A stretch of 64,000 bases of DNA from Brasenia schreberi (taxonomy: Eukaryota > Streptophyta > Magnoliopsida > Nymphaeales > Cabombaceae): assembly GCA_036023115.1 (NCBI GenBank), contig JAYKKT010000055.1:12896501-12960500 (forward strand). Direction: 5' to 3'. The notes under the pieces are model-generated. The model worked only from the letters and a program-made list of their open reading frames with translations, made no database searches and was not told where the DNA came from. The position numbers and the translations under genes are program-made. Of this stretch, positions 45,050 through 56,026 are shown piece by piece (position 1 is the stretch's first letter; every line of letters begins with the position of its first letter).

Positions 45050-46582
45050 TTGATAGCAGAAGGACGGCTCCAAGTCACTGCGGAACCTGAGCCACCTCAA
45101 GCTATCTTCAAAGAACCCTTTGACAAACACGCCAGTGGCAGTGGGAAAGGAAAGGAGGTATGTACCCTCACCATTTCCAAGGAACTAGCACAAAAACTAG
45201 AACCTGGTCGACCCACTTGTGCGCCCATTCTTGTACTGTACAAGAAGTCCGCCCAAGTCATCATTCGGGGACCACCAAAAGTGAAATCCCCGGCAAAACC
45301 AGTTTTGAAAATCCAAGGTTCTCCTCAGCTCATCCTTAGAGCCAAATTTAGCGTGAACCCTAGGTTGGTCGTGGGGGAAGTCACTAGATCCGGGAGGATC
45401 TATCAAACCCCGCACCTTCAAGGTGCTCAAAAGGTGGTCAGTGTGCCTGGCCCCTCAAAAGCATGTATCCCTAGTGTTTTGCCAAAAGCAGAGAAGGACA
45501 AAGTCATCCTAAATCCTTATGACTTCAAAAACCACCTTTCAAAGATTCCTATTCACATGTCTATCTTAGAGCTTATAAAAACCTCGCCTAGGCATAGACT
45601 TGTATTAGAGAAAATTCTAGAAAGGGCCAAGGTTGATTCGAACATAAGTCCGAAATCCTTGTCTGCCCAAGTGGCTTTATTAGGAGCAAAATCGCCCATC
45701 ACTTTCTCAGAAAATGATGTAGATAGATCCTACGAAACCCATAACCAGGCCCTGCATATCGAGGTGGTTCTAAACAACCACTCTATGGATAGGTGCCTAG
45801 TCGATGGTGGAGGAGGGCTCAACATCCTTCCACTTCATGTGGCGTATAAAATCGGAGTCACCTTGACTTCAGTGAACCCCAGCCCCATCGTTATCACTGG
45901 ATACGATGGGAATGCGTATAGACCTTTAGGATCCATCGAACTCCCAATGGAAACGGGAGGGATCGAACACACGGGGGTGTTCCATGTCTTGGACATCCAC
46001 CCCCATTATAACCTGTTGCTGGGAAGGCCCTGGATACACAGTTTGTGCGCTGTGCCATCCACCTTCCACAGGTGTGTCAAGATCCCTTTTAGGGACCAGG
46101 TCGTAGTGATCCTAGGTGAGAGTCACCCACAGCTTCAGGGGATCATAAACTCCCCTTGTCTATCGAGCTCCCAGGCCCATGAGGCTAACTTGGGGCAAAT
46201 TGTGATTGAGCCACCTCGGCTCGTGTTAAACAACCCTAGGAAGGTTGTATATGTGAAGGGGCCGCCCAAAGTAGGCCCCCTCCCGATCTTAACCGTTCTA
46301 GGACGATCCAAGCATTCCCTATTTCCAAAGCCCCTAGACAAGAGGCCATATGAGCACAATATGGACGATAGCATGTTCCAAGACCACGACTTATATCAAA
46401 ATTTTTCAAAAAACAAAAAGTCATGGAACATGTTGTTGAACATGGGCTACACGCCCTACAAAAGTCTAGGGGCACAAAACCAGGGTCTCCTAGAGCCCAT
46501 CCTTCCTAGGGCCAATCCAAGCCGATATGGGATCGGCTATACTCCCCGAATACCGCCGGAGCTACCCCCTGTGACCACCTAG
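45050..46582 (+). CDS. pro: Gag C-terminus and retropepsin of T15
   Basis: A 510-codon open frame, the longest intact gag/pro piece in the window. Residues 1-170 are a basic, Pro-rich linker (GEVTRSGRIYQTPHL). The aspartic protease occupies about 225-365: LVDGGGGLNILP with catalytic Asp252, the GYDG flap-like segment, and LLLGRPWIHSLCAVPS. DGG in place of D-S/T-G is usual for Tat-type proteases. It processes the polyprotein in the virus-like particle. It is in frame with no upstream ATG of its own, so it would need the broken gag or a frameshift to be made. It ends in TAG at 46580, and 46583-46763 is a short A-rich gap before RT. Confidence 0.85.
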   Translation: MIAEGRLQVTAEPEPPQAIFKEPFDKHASGSGKGKEVCTLTISKELAQKLEPGRPTCAPILVLYKKSAQVIIRGPPKVKSPAKPVLKIQGSPQLILRAKFSVNPRLVVGEVTRSGRIYQTPHLQGAQKVVSVPGPSKACIPSVLPKAEKDKVILNPYDFKNHLSKIPIHMSILELIKTSPRHRLVLEKILERAKVDSNISPKSLSAQVALLGAKSPITFSENDVDRSYETHNQALHIEVVLNNHSMDRCLVDGGGGLNILPLHVAYKIGVTLTSVNPSPIVITGYDGNAYRPLGSIELPMETGGIEHTGVFHVLDIHPHYNLLLGRPWIHSLCAVPSTFHRCVKIPFRDQVVVILGESHPQLQGIINSPCLSSSQAHEANLGQIVIEPPRLVLNNPRKVVYVKGPPKVGPLPILTVLGRSKHSLFPKPLDKRPYEHNMDDSMFQDHDLYQNFSKNKKSWNMLLNMGYTPYKSLGAQNQGLLEPILPRANPSRYGIGYTPRIPPELPPVTT

Positions 46583-46763
46583 GTCAAGGGTGCCCCGGAA
46601 CCTGCCTTAGAAGAAACCTACGATTTAGATCTCCTATTCCGAGTCTAACTCCTAGTGTTTTCCCTTTGTAGGTATGACGGAAGATCCCTTTTTCTAAAAA
46701 TACAAAAACATTGGAAAAGCTTAAAATAAAAAAAAAATCAAAAAACAAGAAAAACCAAAAACA

Positions 46764-47987
46764 ATGGAAAAACAAAAACTCGAAAATAGAGTGCTTTGTA
46801 TAGTTCCAAAAGTTCTTGTTTTACAAAAACCCAAAAAAATCGAAAATTTGGAAAATACCAAAAAGATTTTGTACATAGCTGCTCCTGGTAGGACTTTGAC
46901 AAAAGAAAAGGATTTCGAAAGAAACGTCGTCTGCATAGCCAGACCAAAAGTTTCGAAATCACTTGAAAATCCAAGTACAAAACCAGGTCATTTTGAAAAC
47001 CATGCATCAAATTCCCTCGGGTCTATAGCCCACGAGAATGATCAAAGCCCGGAAGTGGATCCCCTTGAGGAGGATCCCACTTCTGAGCTCCCCGAATTTC
47101 ATAAGATTCTCGATTTTGAAAAACCTTTCCAATCAGTAGGAGGAGATTTCATAGAGGTGAACCTAGGGGATGATTCCAATCCCAAAACCATCAAAATAGG
47201 CGCATGCTTGCATGAAACTGAAAGGTTAGCATTCATTGCATTTCTACGAACCTATTTAGATGTGTTTGCATGGACGTATGAAGACATGCCGGGCATAGAT
47301 CCCAGCATTGTCGAACATCGTCTTCTCTTAGATGCAGGTGTAAAACCCATAAAGCAGAAGCTTAGGAAAATACACCCGAATGTACACACGCAAGTTAAAG
47401 AGGGTTTAGAAGATCTGCTAAAAGCCGGATTTATAAAACCCATTGTGTATTCTGATTGGTTATCAAATATTGTTGTAGTTCAAAAAGCCAATGGGAAAAT
47501 TAGAATATGCATCGATTTCAGAAACCTGAATAAAGCCACTCCAAAGGATAATTATACTTTACCAAACATAGATTTGATATTCGATAGTATTGCAAATCAT
47601 GAAATGTTTTCATTTATGGATGGCTATTCAGGCTATAATCAAATCAAACTAAGTCCACGAGAACAGGGTAAGACCGCCTTCACAACCCCTTGGGGCACGT
47701 ATTGCTATACGGTCATGCCCTTTGGTTTGAAAAATGCCGGCTCAACATACCAACGAGCCATGACCACGATCTTCCATGATCAAATTCATGAGCTTGTAGA
47801 AGTGTATGTAGATGATCTCTTGGCAAAATCCAAAACCCGATGCACCCATATCGAATGTTTACAAAAGATTTTTGAAAGGCTTAGGCTTTACAAAGTAAAG
47901 CTAAACCCTCAAAAATGTGTATTCGGGGTAGAATCAGGGAAGCTTCAAAAATGTGAGCCAAAGGGGAATAGAAGTCGACCCCTCTAA
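46764..47987 (+). pseudogene. pol: Reverse transcriptase of T15, frameshifted at its end
   Basis: 407 codons. After a Lys-rich N-terminus, the RT has IDFRNLNKATPKDNYTLP, FSFMDGYSGYNQI (first catalytic Asp), TPWGTYCYTVMPFGLKNAGSTYQR and YVDDLL (residues 348-353). It copies the RNA genome primed from the PBS. After FGVESGKLQ a small deletion (about 47943) shifts the frame; the thumb and connection continue in the next frame from 47953. The fingers-palm core looks intact. Confidence 0.88.
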
Positions 47988-49581
47988 GTGTCGAGCTATC
48001 ATAGACATGGCTCCACCCTCCAATCTCACCCAAATCCGTAGCCTCCAGGGTCGATTACAATCCGTGCGCCGATTCATATCGAATCTGGCAACTAGATGCG
48101 AACCCTTTAACAAACTGTTGAGGAAGGGTACGAAATTCTTATGGGATGACGAATGCCAAAAGTCCTTCGAGAGACTGAAGGCATACTTGGTTAATCCCCC
48201 CGTTTTGAATCCTCCAAAACAAGGAAAACCGCTTTTATTATACATCTCCGTGCATGTAAATGCTTTAGGAGCCCTGTTGGCTCAATACGAGGATGACACC
48301 CATAAGGAGTATGCCATCTACTATATTTCGAAAACTCTCTTGGCTTATGAACGAAATTATCAAGCCATGGAGAAGACGTGCTTGGCCCTAGTCTGGGCCT
48401 GCCAGAAGTTCAGACACTATTTCCTAGATCATGAGATCTGGATAGTGTCCAAGCTTGATCCAATCAAGCACTTATTCGAAAAACCCATTCTCACGGGTAG
48501 ATTGGGCAAATGGCAGCTCCTTCTAATGGAGTATGATCTGAAATACCATCACCAAATCTCCATTAAGGGGCAAGCCCTAGCAGATTACGTGGCTGAATTC
48601 CCTTTAGAGGACGCATATCCCACTCTTGTCGAAATGCCTGATGAAGGCATATTGCAAAACCATGTTCAAAACCACATTTTGGCAAACTCTTTCGAAAACC
48701 AAGTGTGGAAGATGCACTTCGACGGGGCACGAAACCAACGAGGGGCTGGTGCCGGGATCATCCTAATCTCCCCTGAAAAGGGCGAGATTCCCATAGCAGT
48801 CCGCTTAGATTTCGAATGTTCCAACAACGTAGCTGAATATGAAGCACTCATACAAGGCTTAAGGATTTCGAAAACTCTAGGGGCATCGTGCATTGAGGTC
48901 TTTGGAGATTCGCTCCTTGTCATAAACCAAGTTTTAAAAATTTGGCAAGTACGTAATGAGAAACTACTTCCATACCACGAGTTGGCCACTCGATTGGTCC
49001 AATCCTTCCAGTCGTGTAAACTCACACACATAGGAAGAGAGGACAATGGCATCGCCGATGCCCTCTCCTCCTTGGGCTCAGCCCTGAAGGTCGATCCCAT
49101 TTCAGGGACCAGATCTTTGGAAATATGGCATGCGCCCCATCCATCCACACACGACTTGGACATTTGCCAAAACAACCCAGAGTCTATTGAAAAACCATGG
49201 TTCTATGACATAAAACAATTTTTAGAAAATGGGGGATTCACCGAGGATGTCACATCCAAAGATAAGGCATTCATTCGTAAGATTTCAACCCGATACACCA
49301 TTCTGGGTGGGGTCTTATACAAAAAGAGTTTTACCGGCATTCTGCTTAGGTGTATCGACCTAGAGGAGGCTAGGATAGTGATGCATGAGTTCCACGATGG
49401 AGAATGTGGAGGTCATGTTAATGCCAACATGATGGCAATGAAAATACTTAGAGGGGGCTATTTTTGGTCCACCCTGAAAAAGGATTGTCACGATCATGTT
49501 AGGAAGTGTCATCCGTGTCAAGTGCATGGGCACGCCATTCATATCCCTTCATCTGCATTGCATTCCGTGGTCAGCCCCTAG
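47953..49581 (+). pseudogene. pol: RNase H, aRNH and HHCC domain of T15 pol
   Basis: 542 codons in a frame shifted from RT. The thumb/connection (about 1-90) is followed by a degenerate RNase H (LLLYISVHVNALGALLAQ, lacking the usual first Asp). The second, archaeal-type RNase H is near 250-375: FDGA Asp257, AEYEAL Glu296, FGDSLL Asp319, IADALS Asp369. All four catalytic acids are present. The HHCC finger of integrase follows (FHDGECGGH ... KCHPCQ). It ends at a TAG (49579) at a Trp position, just before the integrase core. The second copy at 55208 has the same TAG. Confidence 0.88.
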
Positions 49582-49590
49582 CCATTTACC

Positions 49591-50445
49591 ATGTGGGCGT
49601 TTGACATCGTAGGCCCAATATTTCCAAAGGCCTCGAATGGGCATCGATTTATTTTAGCAGCCACGGAGTATTTCTCCAAGTGGGTGGAAGCCATTTCCCT
49701 AACGAATGTAATGGGGCAACATGTGGCGGCTTTCATCCGGAGGAATATCTTGGCTCGATTTGGGGTTCCACGAGACCTTGTGTCTAATAATGGTACCCCA
49801 TTCAAGAATGAGCGGATGGTTAAGTTGTGCAACACGTATGGCATAACTCACCACTTCTCCTCGCCTTACTACCCTCAAGGCAACGGACAAGCCGAAGCCA
49901 CAAACAAGACTCTCATTAGTATTATTGAGAAAACCTTAGAGAAGGGTAGGACGTGGCACGAGAAGCTGGATGAAGCCTTATGGACTTATAGGACTTCCAT
50001 CCAGACTCCCACGAATGCCACACCATTCGAGTTTGTCTATGGCACAAACGCCATTCTTCCCATTCATACTCAACTACATTCATTTCATACATCCATAGCA
50101 CTCGACCTCCCCCTAGAGACGCTTCAGCATACTAGGATGGCCGAACTAGATTTGCTAGATGAGAGGCGACTCCTTGCCATGGATCATGCTCGTGCATATC
50201 GGCAAAGGATAGCCCGACATTATAGCAAGCACATGAGACCTCGCCACTTTGAAGTGGGAGATCTGGTCTTAAAAACCATCCACCATCGTGGTCCACACCC
50301 CCTAGGCAAGTGGCGCCCCAACTGGGATGGACCCTATGTTGTACGAGCAACCACTACGAACAATTCGTATTGGTTGATCGATGTAGAAGGTAGGAATTTA
50401 GCAGATCCTATCAATATTCAATACTTAAAGAAGTATCATGTGTAG
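49591..50445 (+). pseudogene. pol: Integrase core and C-terminus of T15, first copy, D66N
   Basis: Opens with MWAFDIVGPIF (Asp5), then a catalytic-core segment VSNNGTPF, where Asn66 replaces the catalytic Asp found in copy 2, and PQGNGQAEATNK with Glu102. Spacing is D-x60-(D)-x35-E. The C-terminal GDLVLKTIHH...GKWRPNWDGPYVV module ends with INIQYLKKYHV and no chromodomain. Integrase joins element cDNA to the chromosome. With D66N and the upstream TAG this copy should be inactive. Confidence 0.9.
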
Positions 50446-51604
50446 GATCTGGGTTAAGTTCCAGTTTTCGAAAATTTTAGAGGGATAGCTGCCCTGAGAC
50501 ATGTGAATAAGGTGCAAAGGCAAGTCGTGTGAACCTAAGTGAAGAGAATTCGCACTTGTGAAAGAGTGGAGTTTTCAAAATCGTGGTTACATTTCAAAAT
50601 CCTTCTTCTTACAAAGAAAGGCCTAGTTCAACATAGCAAGATACTTGCAAGTAGTACGTGCTATTTCTAAATAGGCTGATCTGGAATGGATCGAGTGTAG
50701 GCTTGGGATAAGTCCTCCCCTTTTCTCTTTTCCTTCCAAAAGGAAAACAAAGGCCCAAAACAAAAGGGAATTTCCCATTCAAAGTCTCTTTCCAAAAGAA
50801 AGAAACCAGACTTCAAAAAGAAAAATCGATTCTCTTATGAAAAAGAGGGATTAAAGAAAAAAAATACTCCCAAAGGGAGACCCTCTATGAAAAAAAGGAA
50901 AAAGAGGCCAAAAAGCTCAAAAAGAGCAGTTTTCCGCCTTCTGTGCCTCAAACCACGGGACGCTTCAGAAGGGACCGTGGTATCTCTTTCCCATCCCTGG
51001 CTTATCCCAAGCTAAAGCATGGTTCATTTCGAGGAATCCTAAAGTAAAAATAGGATTTACTTACTTGAATTTCGTCTTGTTTGAGAATTCGATGTTTCGA
51101 GTAAGGCGTAGGAATTTGAAATGAATCTTGTCTTCTTATAAAATCTCCGCTAGATAAGCGAGTGTTAAGACTCAAACAAGGGCAAGCACGAAGAGCTCGA
51201 GATCCTTAGGATCGAGGCTCAAGACAATTGTCCCTTTTGTAAATAGCTTTTGTAAATAAGTTTTGAAAACCGAACATCGAACAGCATAGGATTTGCTCAC
51301 TTGGAGCAATAGACCTTGTAAGTCTCTAGAGTTCGACCACATCTGGTTTCTGGGAGGTCGCCACTCTTGGCACCACACCCATGTCATTTGCATTCCATGC
51401 ATGGTACTTGCATAAACATGATCCCGTTTAGGACCAGATTCCATAGTAAAACCCTTTGGCGTGATATCTCCTCCTACCAGAGTTTGTAAATTGAGATTTC
51501 GCTAAAATTGGGACGATCCCATGTTCTTCGTGGATAGATCTAGGGAGACATTAAAAGGGGTGTTTGTCATCTTTGCGCTTATCCAAATCGATTTGGACAA
51601 GGCC
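50446..51604 (+). other. 3' untranslated region of T15, first copy
   Basis: 1.16 kb with no gene between the integrase stop and the polypurine tract. It contains a dense hairpin block (50700-51013) and then a stretch of degenerate unique sequence (51014-51600). A near-identical copy follows the second integrase at 56027-57120. Confidence 0.8.
50700..51013 (+). other. Candidate structured RNA domain in the 3' UTR
   Basis: The block is closed by GCTTGGGATAAG (50701) and CTTATCCCAAGC (51001), a perfect 12-bp pair, extendable by wobble pairs. Inside are ACCACGG (50952) / CCGTGGT (50975), TTTTCCTT/AAGGAAAA (50728-50747), CTCCC-AAA-GGGAG and GCTC-AAAAA-GAGC. The closing pair is kept in copy 2 (56217 and 56513). 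Function unknown. Confidence 0.55.
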
Positions 51605-51613
51605 AAAGAGGGG
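51605..51613 (+). other. Polypurine tract before LTR2
   Basis: AAAGAGGGG then CATT directly before LTR2. The same AAAGAGGGGCAT precedes LTR3 at 57121. It primes plus-strand DNA synthesis in LTR elements. Confidence 0.7.
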
Positions 51614-51617
51614 CATT

Positions 51618-53865
51618 TGTAAACACCCCGAAATCCCACGAATTTCTCAAATTCATCTGGTTTTGTAAAAGCAGCCCCAAAGGGCCATTTTTGAGTCTGG
51701 AAACCCAGGAGCCTTCCAGACAACCCTGTACATACGTTTTGAACTCTATATTTCGAAAACATATAATATAGCTTTTAAAACCTGTTTAAAACATGTTTTG
51801 AAACCCCGAAGCGGCTTGGCCCGATCAAGACAGGACCAGGAGAGCTAAGAAGAGCCCGGAACCAGAGCACATGTCGAGCCCGGCACAGCAACTCTTGTAT
51901 CTGATCCACACCCCCAGGATCTCGAACGTCCAAGACCCTGTTCTTATCAAAATATCATTTGAAGTCATCTCTGGAAGGCAGAAACGGAGGCGGACGACCA
52001 TGTTGGTGAAGACCCAACGCAGACGGAGTACTGATGCTGTCAGGCCCCGCACAAATCGTCCGTTTTGAACCCAGCTCGAAGGAGTCAGAGTTCAGTTTGG
52101 ATTGGATCTGGACCATATATATCCAGATCCCAATCCAAACCCATATGTGGACTTGGATTTGGATTTGGATTCAAAAATCCAATCCAATATCCATATCCAT
52201 GGCCCACATCACCTTCTCATAAATGGAGGTGGGGCCCACTTGAAATTCACGTGGGATATTCGGCATGAGAGAGAGTGGGGATGGAAAATATCAAGAGTGT
52301 TGTAATTAAGCTTGACTTGTGTGTCAAGTTTGGGTTTAATCATGTGGGTTAGCCTAATTGAGTGGGTTTAAGCTTGTAATTAGCCAAAACATAACCTAGG
52401 GCTGCTCCAACATGAGGTGGTTAAGGTCTATGGGCCATGCAAAGGGAGCTCCTTCACCTAAACCTAACCCAAAAATGCCTAATCCTAGCCTAAACCCCTA
52501 ATCTGAACCTAATCACCTAACCTACTTCCCTAATCCCGGCCTAATTCCAACCTAATCACCTAACCCACTTCCCTAAACCTAGGTTAATTTCCCTAAACCT
52601 AGCCTAAACCTAGCCTAATCACCTAACCTAGCTCACTAAACCTCACCCTAAAACCCAACCACCTAACCTAGCCCTAAACCCCTAAACCACCCCTAGCCCA
52701 CAATCTACCCAAACCCCTAGTTTTCAAAATATCTGGCCCAACCCTTTCCAGCCCACCTTATCTACATACCACCCTACCTAAACCACCTAACCACTACCCC
52801 AAGCCCAGCCCTAACCGACCTATACTATTTGGGTTTTATTTCATGTCGTGTGGGTAAGTCTTTCAATTCAAGCACTTTCACACACATTGAGCTTTCGCTC
52901 TTATTTGAAAGACCCAAGTAAGGGCCGACCTATACTATTTGGGTTTTATTTCATGTCGTGTGAGTAAGTCTTTCAATTCAAGCACTTTCACACACATTGA
53001 GCCTTCGCTCTTACTCCCAAGACCTTAGTAAAGGCCTTATTGCAGTTATATTTGGGTTTCATTTATGTCGTGTGTGTAGTACTTCAATTCAAGCACTCTC
53101 ACACACATTGAGCCTTCGCTCTTACTCCCAAGACCTTAGTCAAGGCCATACTGCAATTTATATTTGGGTTTAATTTCATGTCGTGTGTGTAAGTCTTTCA
53201 ATTCCAGCACGCACCCACATTGAGCCTTCGCTCTTATTTGCAAGACCCGAGTAAGGGCTCATATACATAATCTATATACATATCTCTCTTCGGTTATTTC
53301 CCTTCGGTTATTTCCCTTCGGTTATTTCCCTTCAGTTATTTCCCTTCAGTATTGTCTTTACATTTCGGGTTTTCCTTTTGGAGTAGCGTGAGTTTGCATT
53401 GCATCTACGCCATACCACAAGGTAGGACGCATATTGCATCAAAGCAAGCCCTGCTCGAATTCGCCCACGTAGTGGAGTGTTCATAACACACAAACTAGGT
53501 GGCCCGAAAAGGGATAAAAGAAAAGACTTAGGCACGTGCAAATCCACGTGATCTAAAACATGCAATCGCATTCTAAAGACCCGAAATAGACACCTCGAAC
53601 CGCTTCATACACTTTCTCTCCAAAAACTCGATTCTTTGCAAAGCGTACAGATTGACCCTTGCGCATCGGTGCAAGAAGGTCTGCGACGACAAGAGCTTAC
53701 TTGCTCACAGTCGCCACGTTTAGAAGTCAGTGTTAAAAATATCTTCGCTAGCTTACCTAAGCTAGCTGGCACGCCCTGTTTGCATACATAGGCCTTAGAC
53801 ACATGAGAGGATCTGCTCCAAAGCCCTGAAAAAGGCAAAGAGGCGGGGATTTTCGCGCGTCTACA
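51618..53865 (+). repeat. LTR2 of T15 (internal LTR)
   Basis: 2248 bp, TGTAAACACCCCG to CGCGTCTACA. It follows a normal polypurine tract, so its left edge is a true 3' LTR junction. At its right edge it abuts mid-pol sequence (CTATACATCTCCG) with no PBS. It carries a different deletion from LTR1/LTR3: GCCCTAACCGACC joins TATACTATTTGGG (about 52818), removing TATA2 and GTAAGT. CATAAATGG at 52218 is retained. Hairpin 1 is at 53648-53683. Confidence 0.88.
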
Positions 53866-55210
53866 CTATACATCTCCGTGCATATGAATGCTTTAGGAGC
53901 CCTGTTGGCTCAATACGAGGATGACACCCATAAGGAGTATGCCATCTACTATATTTCGAAAACTCTCTTGGCTTATGAACGAAATTATCAAGCCATGGAG
54001 AAGACGTGCTTGGCCCTAGTCTGGGCCTGCCAGAAATTCATACACTATTTCCTAGAACATGAGATCTGGATAGTGTCCAAGCTTGATCCAATCAAGCACT
54101 TGTTCGAAAAACCCATTCTCACGGGTAGATTGGGCAAATGGCAACTCCTTCTAATGGAGTATGATCTGAAATACCATCACCAGATCTCCATTAAGGGGCA
54201 AGCCCTAGCAGATTACGTGGCTGAGTTCCCCTTAGAGGATGCATATCCCACTCTTGTTGAAATGCCTGATGAAGGCATATTGCAAAACCATGTTCAAAAC
54301 CACATTTTGGCAAATTCTTTCGAAAACCAAGTGTGGAAGATGCACTTCGATGGGGCACGAAACCAACGAGGGGCTGGTGCTGGGGTCATCCTAATCTCCC
54401 CTGAAAAGGGCGAGATTCCCATAGCAGTCCGCTTAGATTTCGAATGTTCCAACAACGTAGCTGAGTATGAAGCACTCATACAAGGCTTAAGAATTTCGAA
54501 AACTCTAGGGGCATCATGTATCGAGGTCTTTGGAGATTTGCTCCTTGTCATAAACCAGGTTTTAAAAATTTGGCAAGTACGTAATGAGAAACTACTTCCA
54601 TATCACGAGTTGGCCACTCGATTGGTGCAGTCCTTCCAATCGTGTAAACTCACACACGTAGGAAGAGAGGACAATGGCATCGCCGATGCCCTCTCCTCCT
54701 TGGGTTCAGCCCTGAAGGTCGATCCCATTTCAGGGACCAGATCTTTGGAAATATGGCATGCGCCCCACCCATCCACACACGACTTGGATATTTGCCAAAA
54801 TAACCTAGAGTCTATTGAAAAACCCTGGTTTTATGACATCAAACAGTTTTTAGAAAATGGGGGATTCGCCGAGGGTGCCACATCCAAGGATAAGGCATTC
54901 ATCCATAAGATTTTGACCCGATACACCATTCTGGGTGGGGTTTTATACAAAAAAAAGTTTTACCAGCATGCTGCTTAGGTGTATCGACCTAGAGGAGGCT
55001 AGGATACTGATGCACGAGTTCTACGATGGAGAATGTGGAGGTCATGTTAATGCCAACATGATGGCAATGAAAATACTTAGAGGAGGCTATTTTTGGTCCA
55101 CCCTGAAAAAGGATTGCCACGATCATGTTAGGAAGTGTCATTCATGTCAAGTGCATGGGCACGCCATTCATATCCCTTCATCTGCATTGCATTCCGTGGT
55201 CAGCCCCTAG
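53866..55210 (+). pseudogene. pol: Second pol copy: RNase H end, aRNH, HHCC
   Basis: It begins abruptly inside RNase H at the point equivalent to about 48236 and runs closely parallel to copy 1. The aRNH acids are kept (FDGA, AEYEAL, FGDLLL, IADALS). An A-run insertion (about 54950) shifts the frame before the HHCC finger (FYDGECGGH ... KCHSCQ). It ends at a TAG (55208) identical in place to that of copy 1. Confidence 0.88.
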
Positions 55211-55219
55211 CCATTTACC

Positions 55220-56026
55220 ATGTGGGCGTTTGATATCATAGGCCCAATATTTCCAAAAGCCTCGAATGGGCATCGATTTATTTTAGCAGCCACGGAGTAT
55301 TTCTCCAAGTGGGTGGAAGCCATTTCCCTAACCAACGTGATGGGGCAACATGTGGTGGCTTTCATCCGGAGGAATATCTTGGCTCGATTTGGGGTTCCAC
55401 GAGACCTTGTGTCTGATAATGGCACCCCATTAAAAAATGAGCGGATGGTTAAGTTGTGCAACAGGTATGGCATAACTCACCACTTCTCCTCGCCCTACTA
55501 CCCTCAAGGCAACGGCCAAGCCGAAGCCACAAACAAGACTCTCATTAGCGTAATTGAGAAAACCTTAGAGAAGGGTAGGACGTGGCATGAGAAGCTGGAT
55601 GAAGCCTTATGGGCTTATATGACTTCCATCCGGACTCCCACGAATGCCACACCATTCGAATTGGTCTATGGCACAAATGCCATTCTTCCCATTCATACTC
55701 AACTGCATTCATTCCATACATCCATAGCACTCGACCTCCCCCTACAGACGCTTCAGCATGCTAGGATGGCCGAACTAGACTTGCTAGATGAGAGGCGACT
55801 CCTTGCCATGGATTATGCTCATGCGTACCGACAAAGGATAGCCCGACATTATAGAAAACACATGAGACCTCGCCACTTTGAAGTGGGGGATCTGGTTTTA
55901 AAAACCATCCATCATTGTGGCCCACACCCCCTGGGCAAGTGGCGCCCCAACTGGGATGGACCCTATGTTGTGCGAGCAACCACTACGAAAAATTTTAGGG
56001 ATAGCTGCCCTAAGACATGTGAATGA
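55220..56026 (+). pseudogene. pol: Second integrase copy, catalytic triad kept, C-terminus deleted
   Basis: MWAFDIIGPIF (Asp5), VSDNGTPL (Asp66) and PQGNGQAEATNK (Glu102) keep the D,D35E triad that copy 1 lost. About 130 bp is deleted after VRATTTKN, between short similar words (ACGAA and GAAAATTTTAG), removing the last 30 or so residues and adding an out-of-frame tail. The upstream TAG and A-run shift also separate it from RT. Confidence 0.88.

Noticed and set aside
46583..46763. Intron between pro and RT, as in Ogre elements
   Set aside because: The gap is only about 180 bp, A-rich, without a convincing donor and acceptor; a simple stop and spacer explains it.
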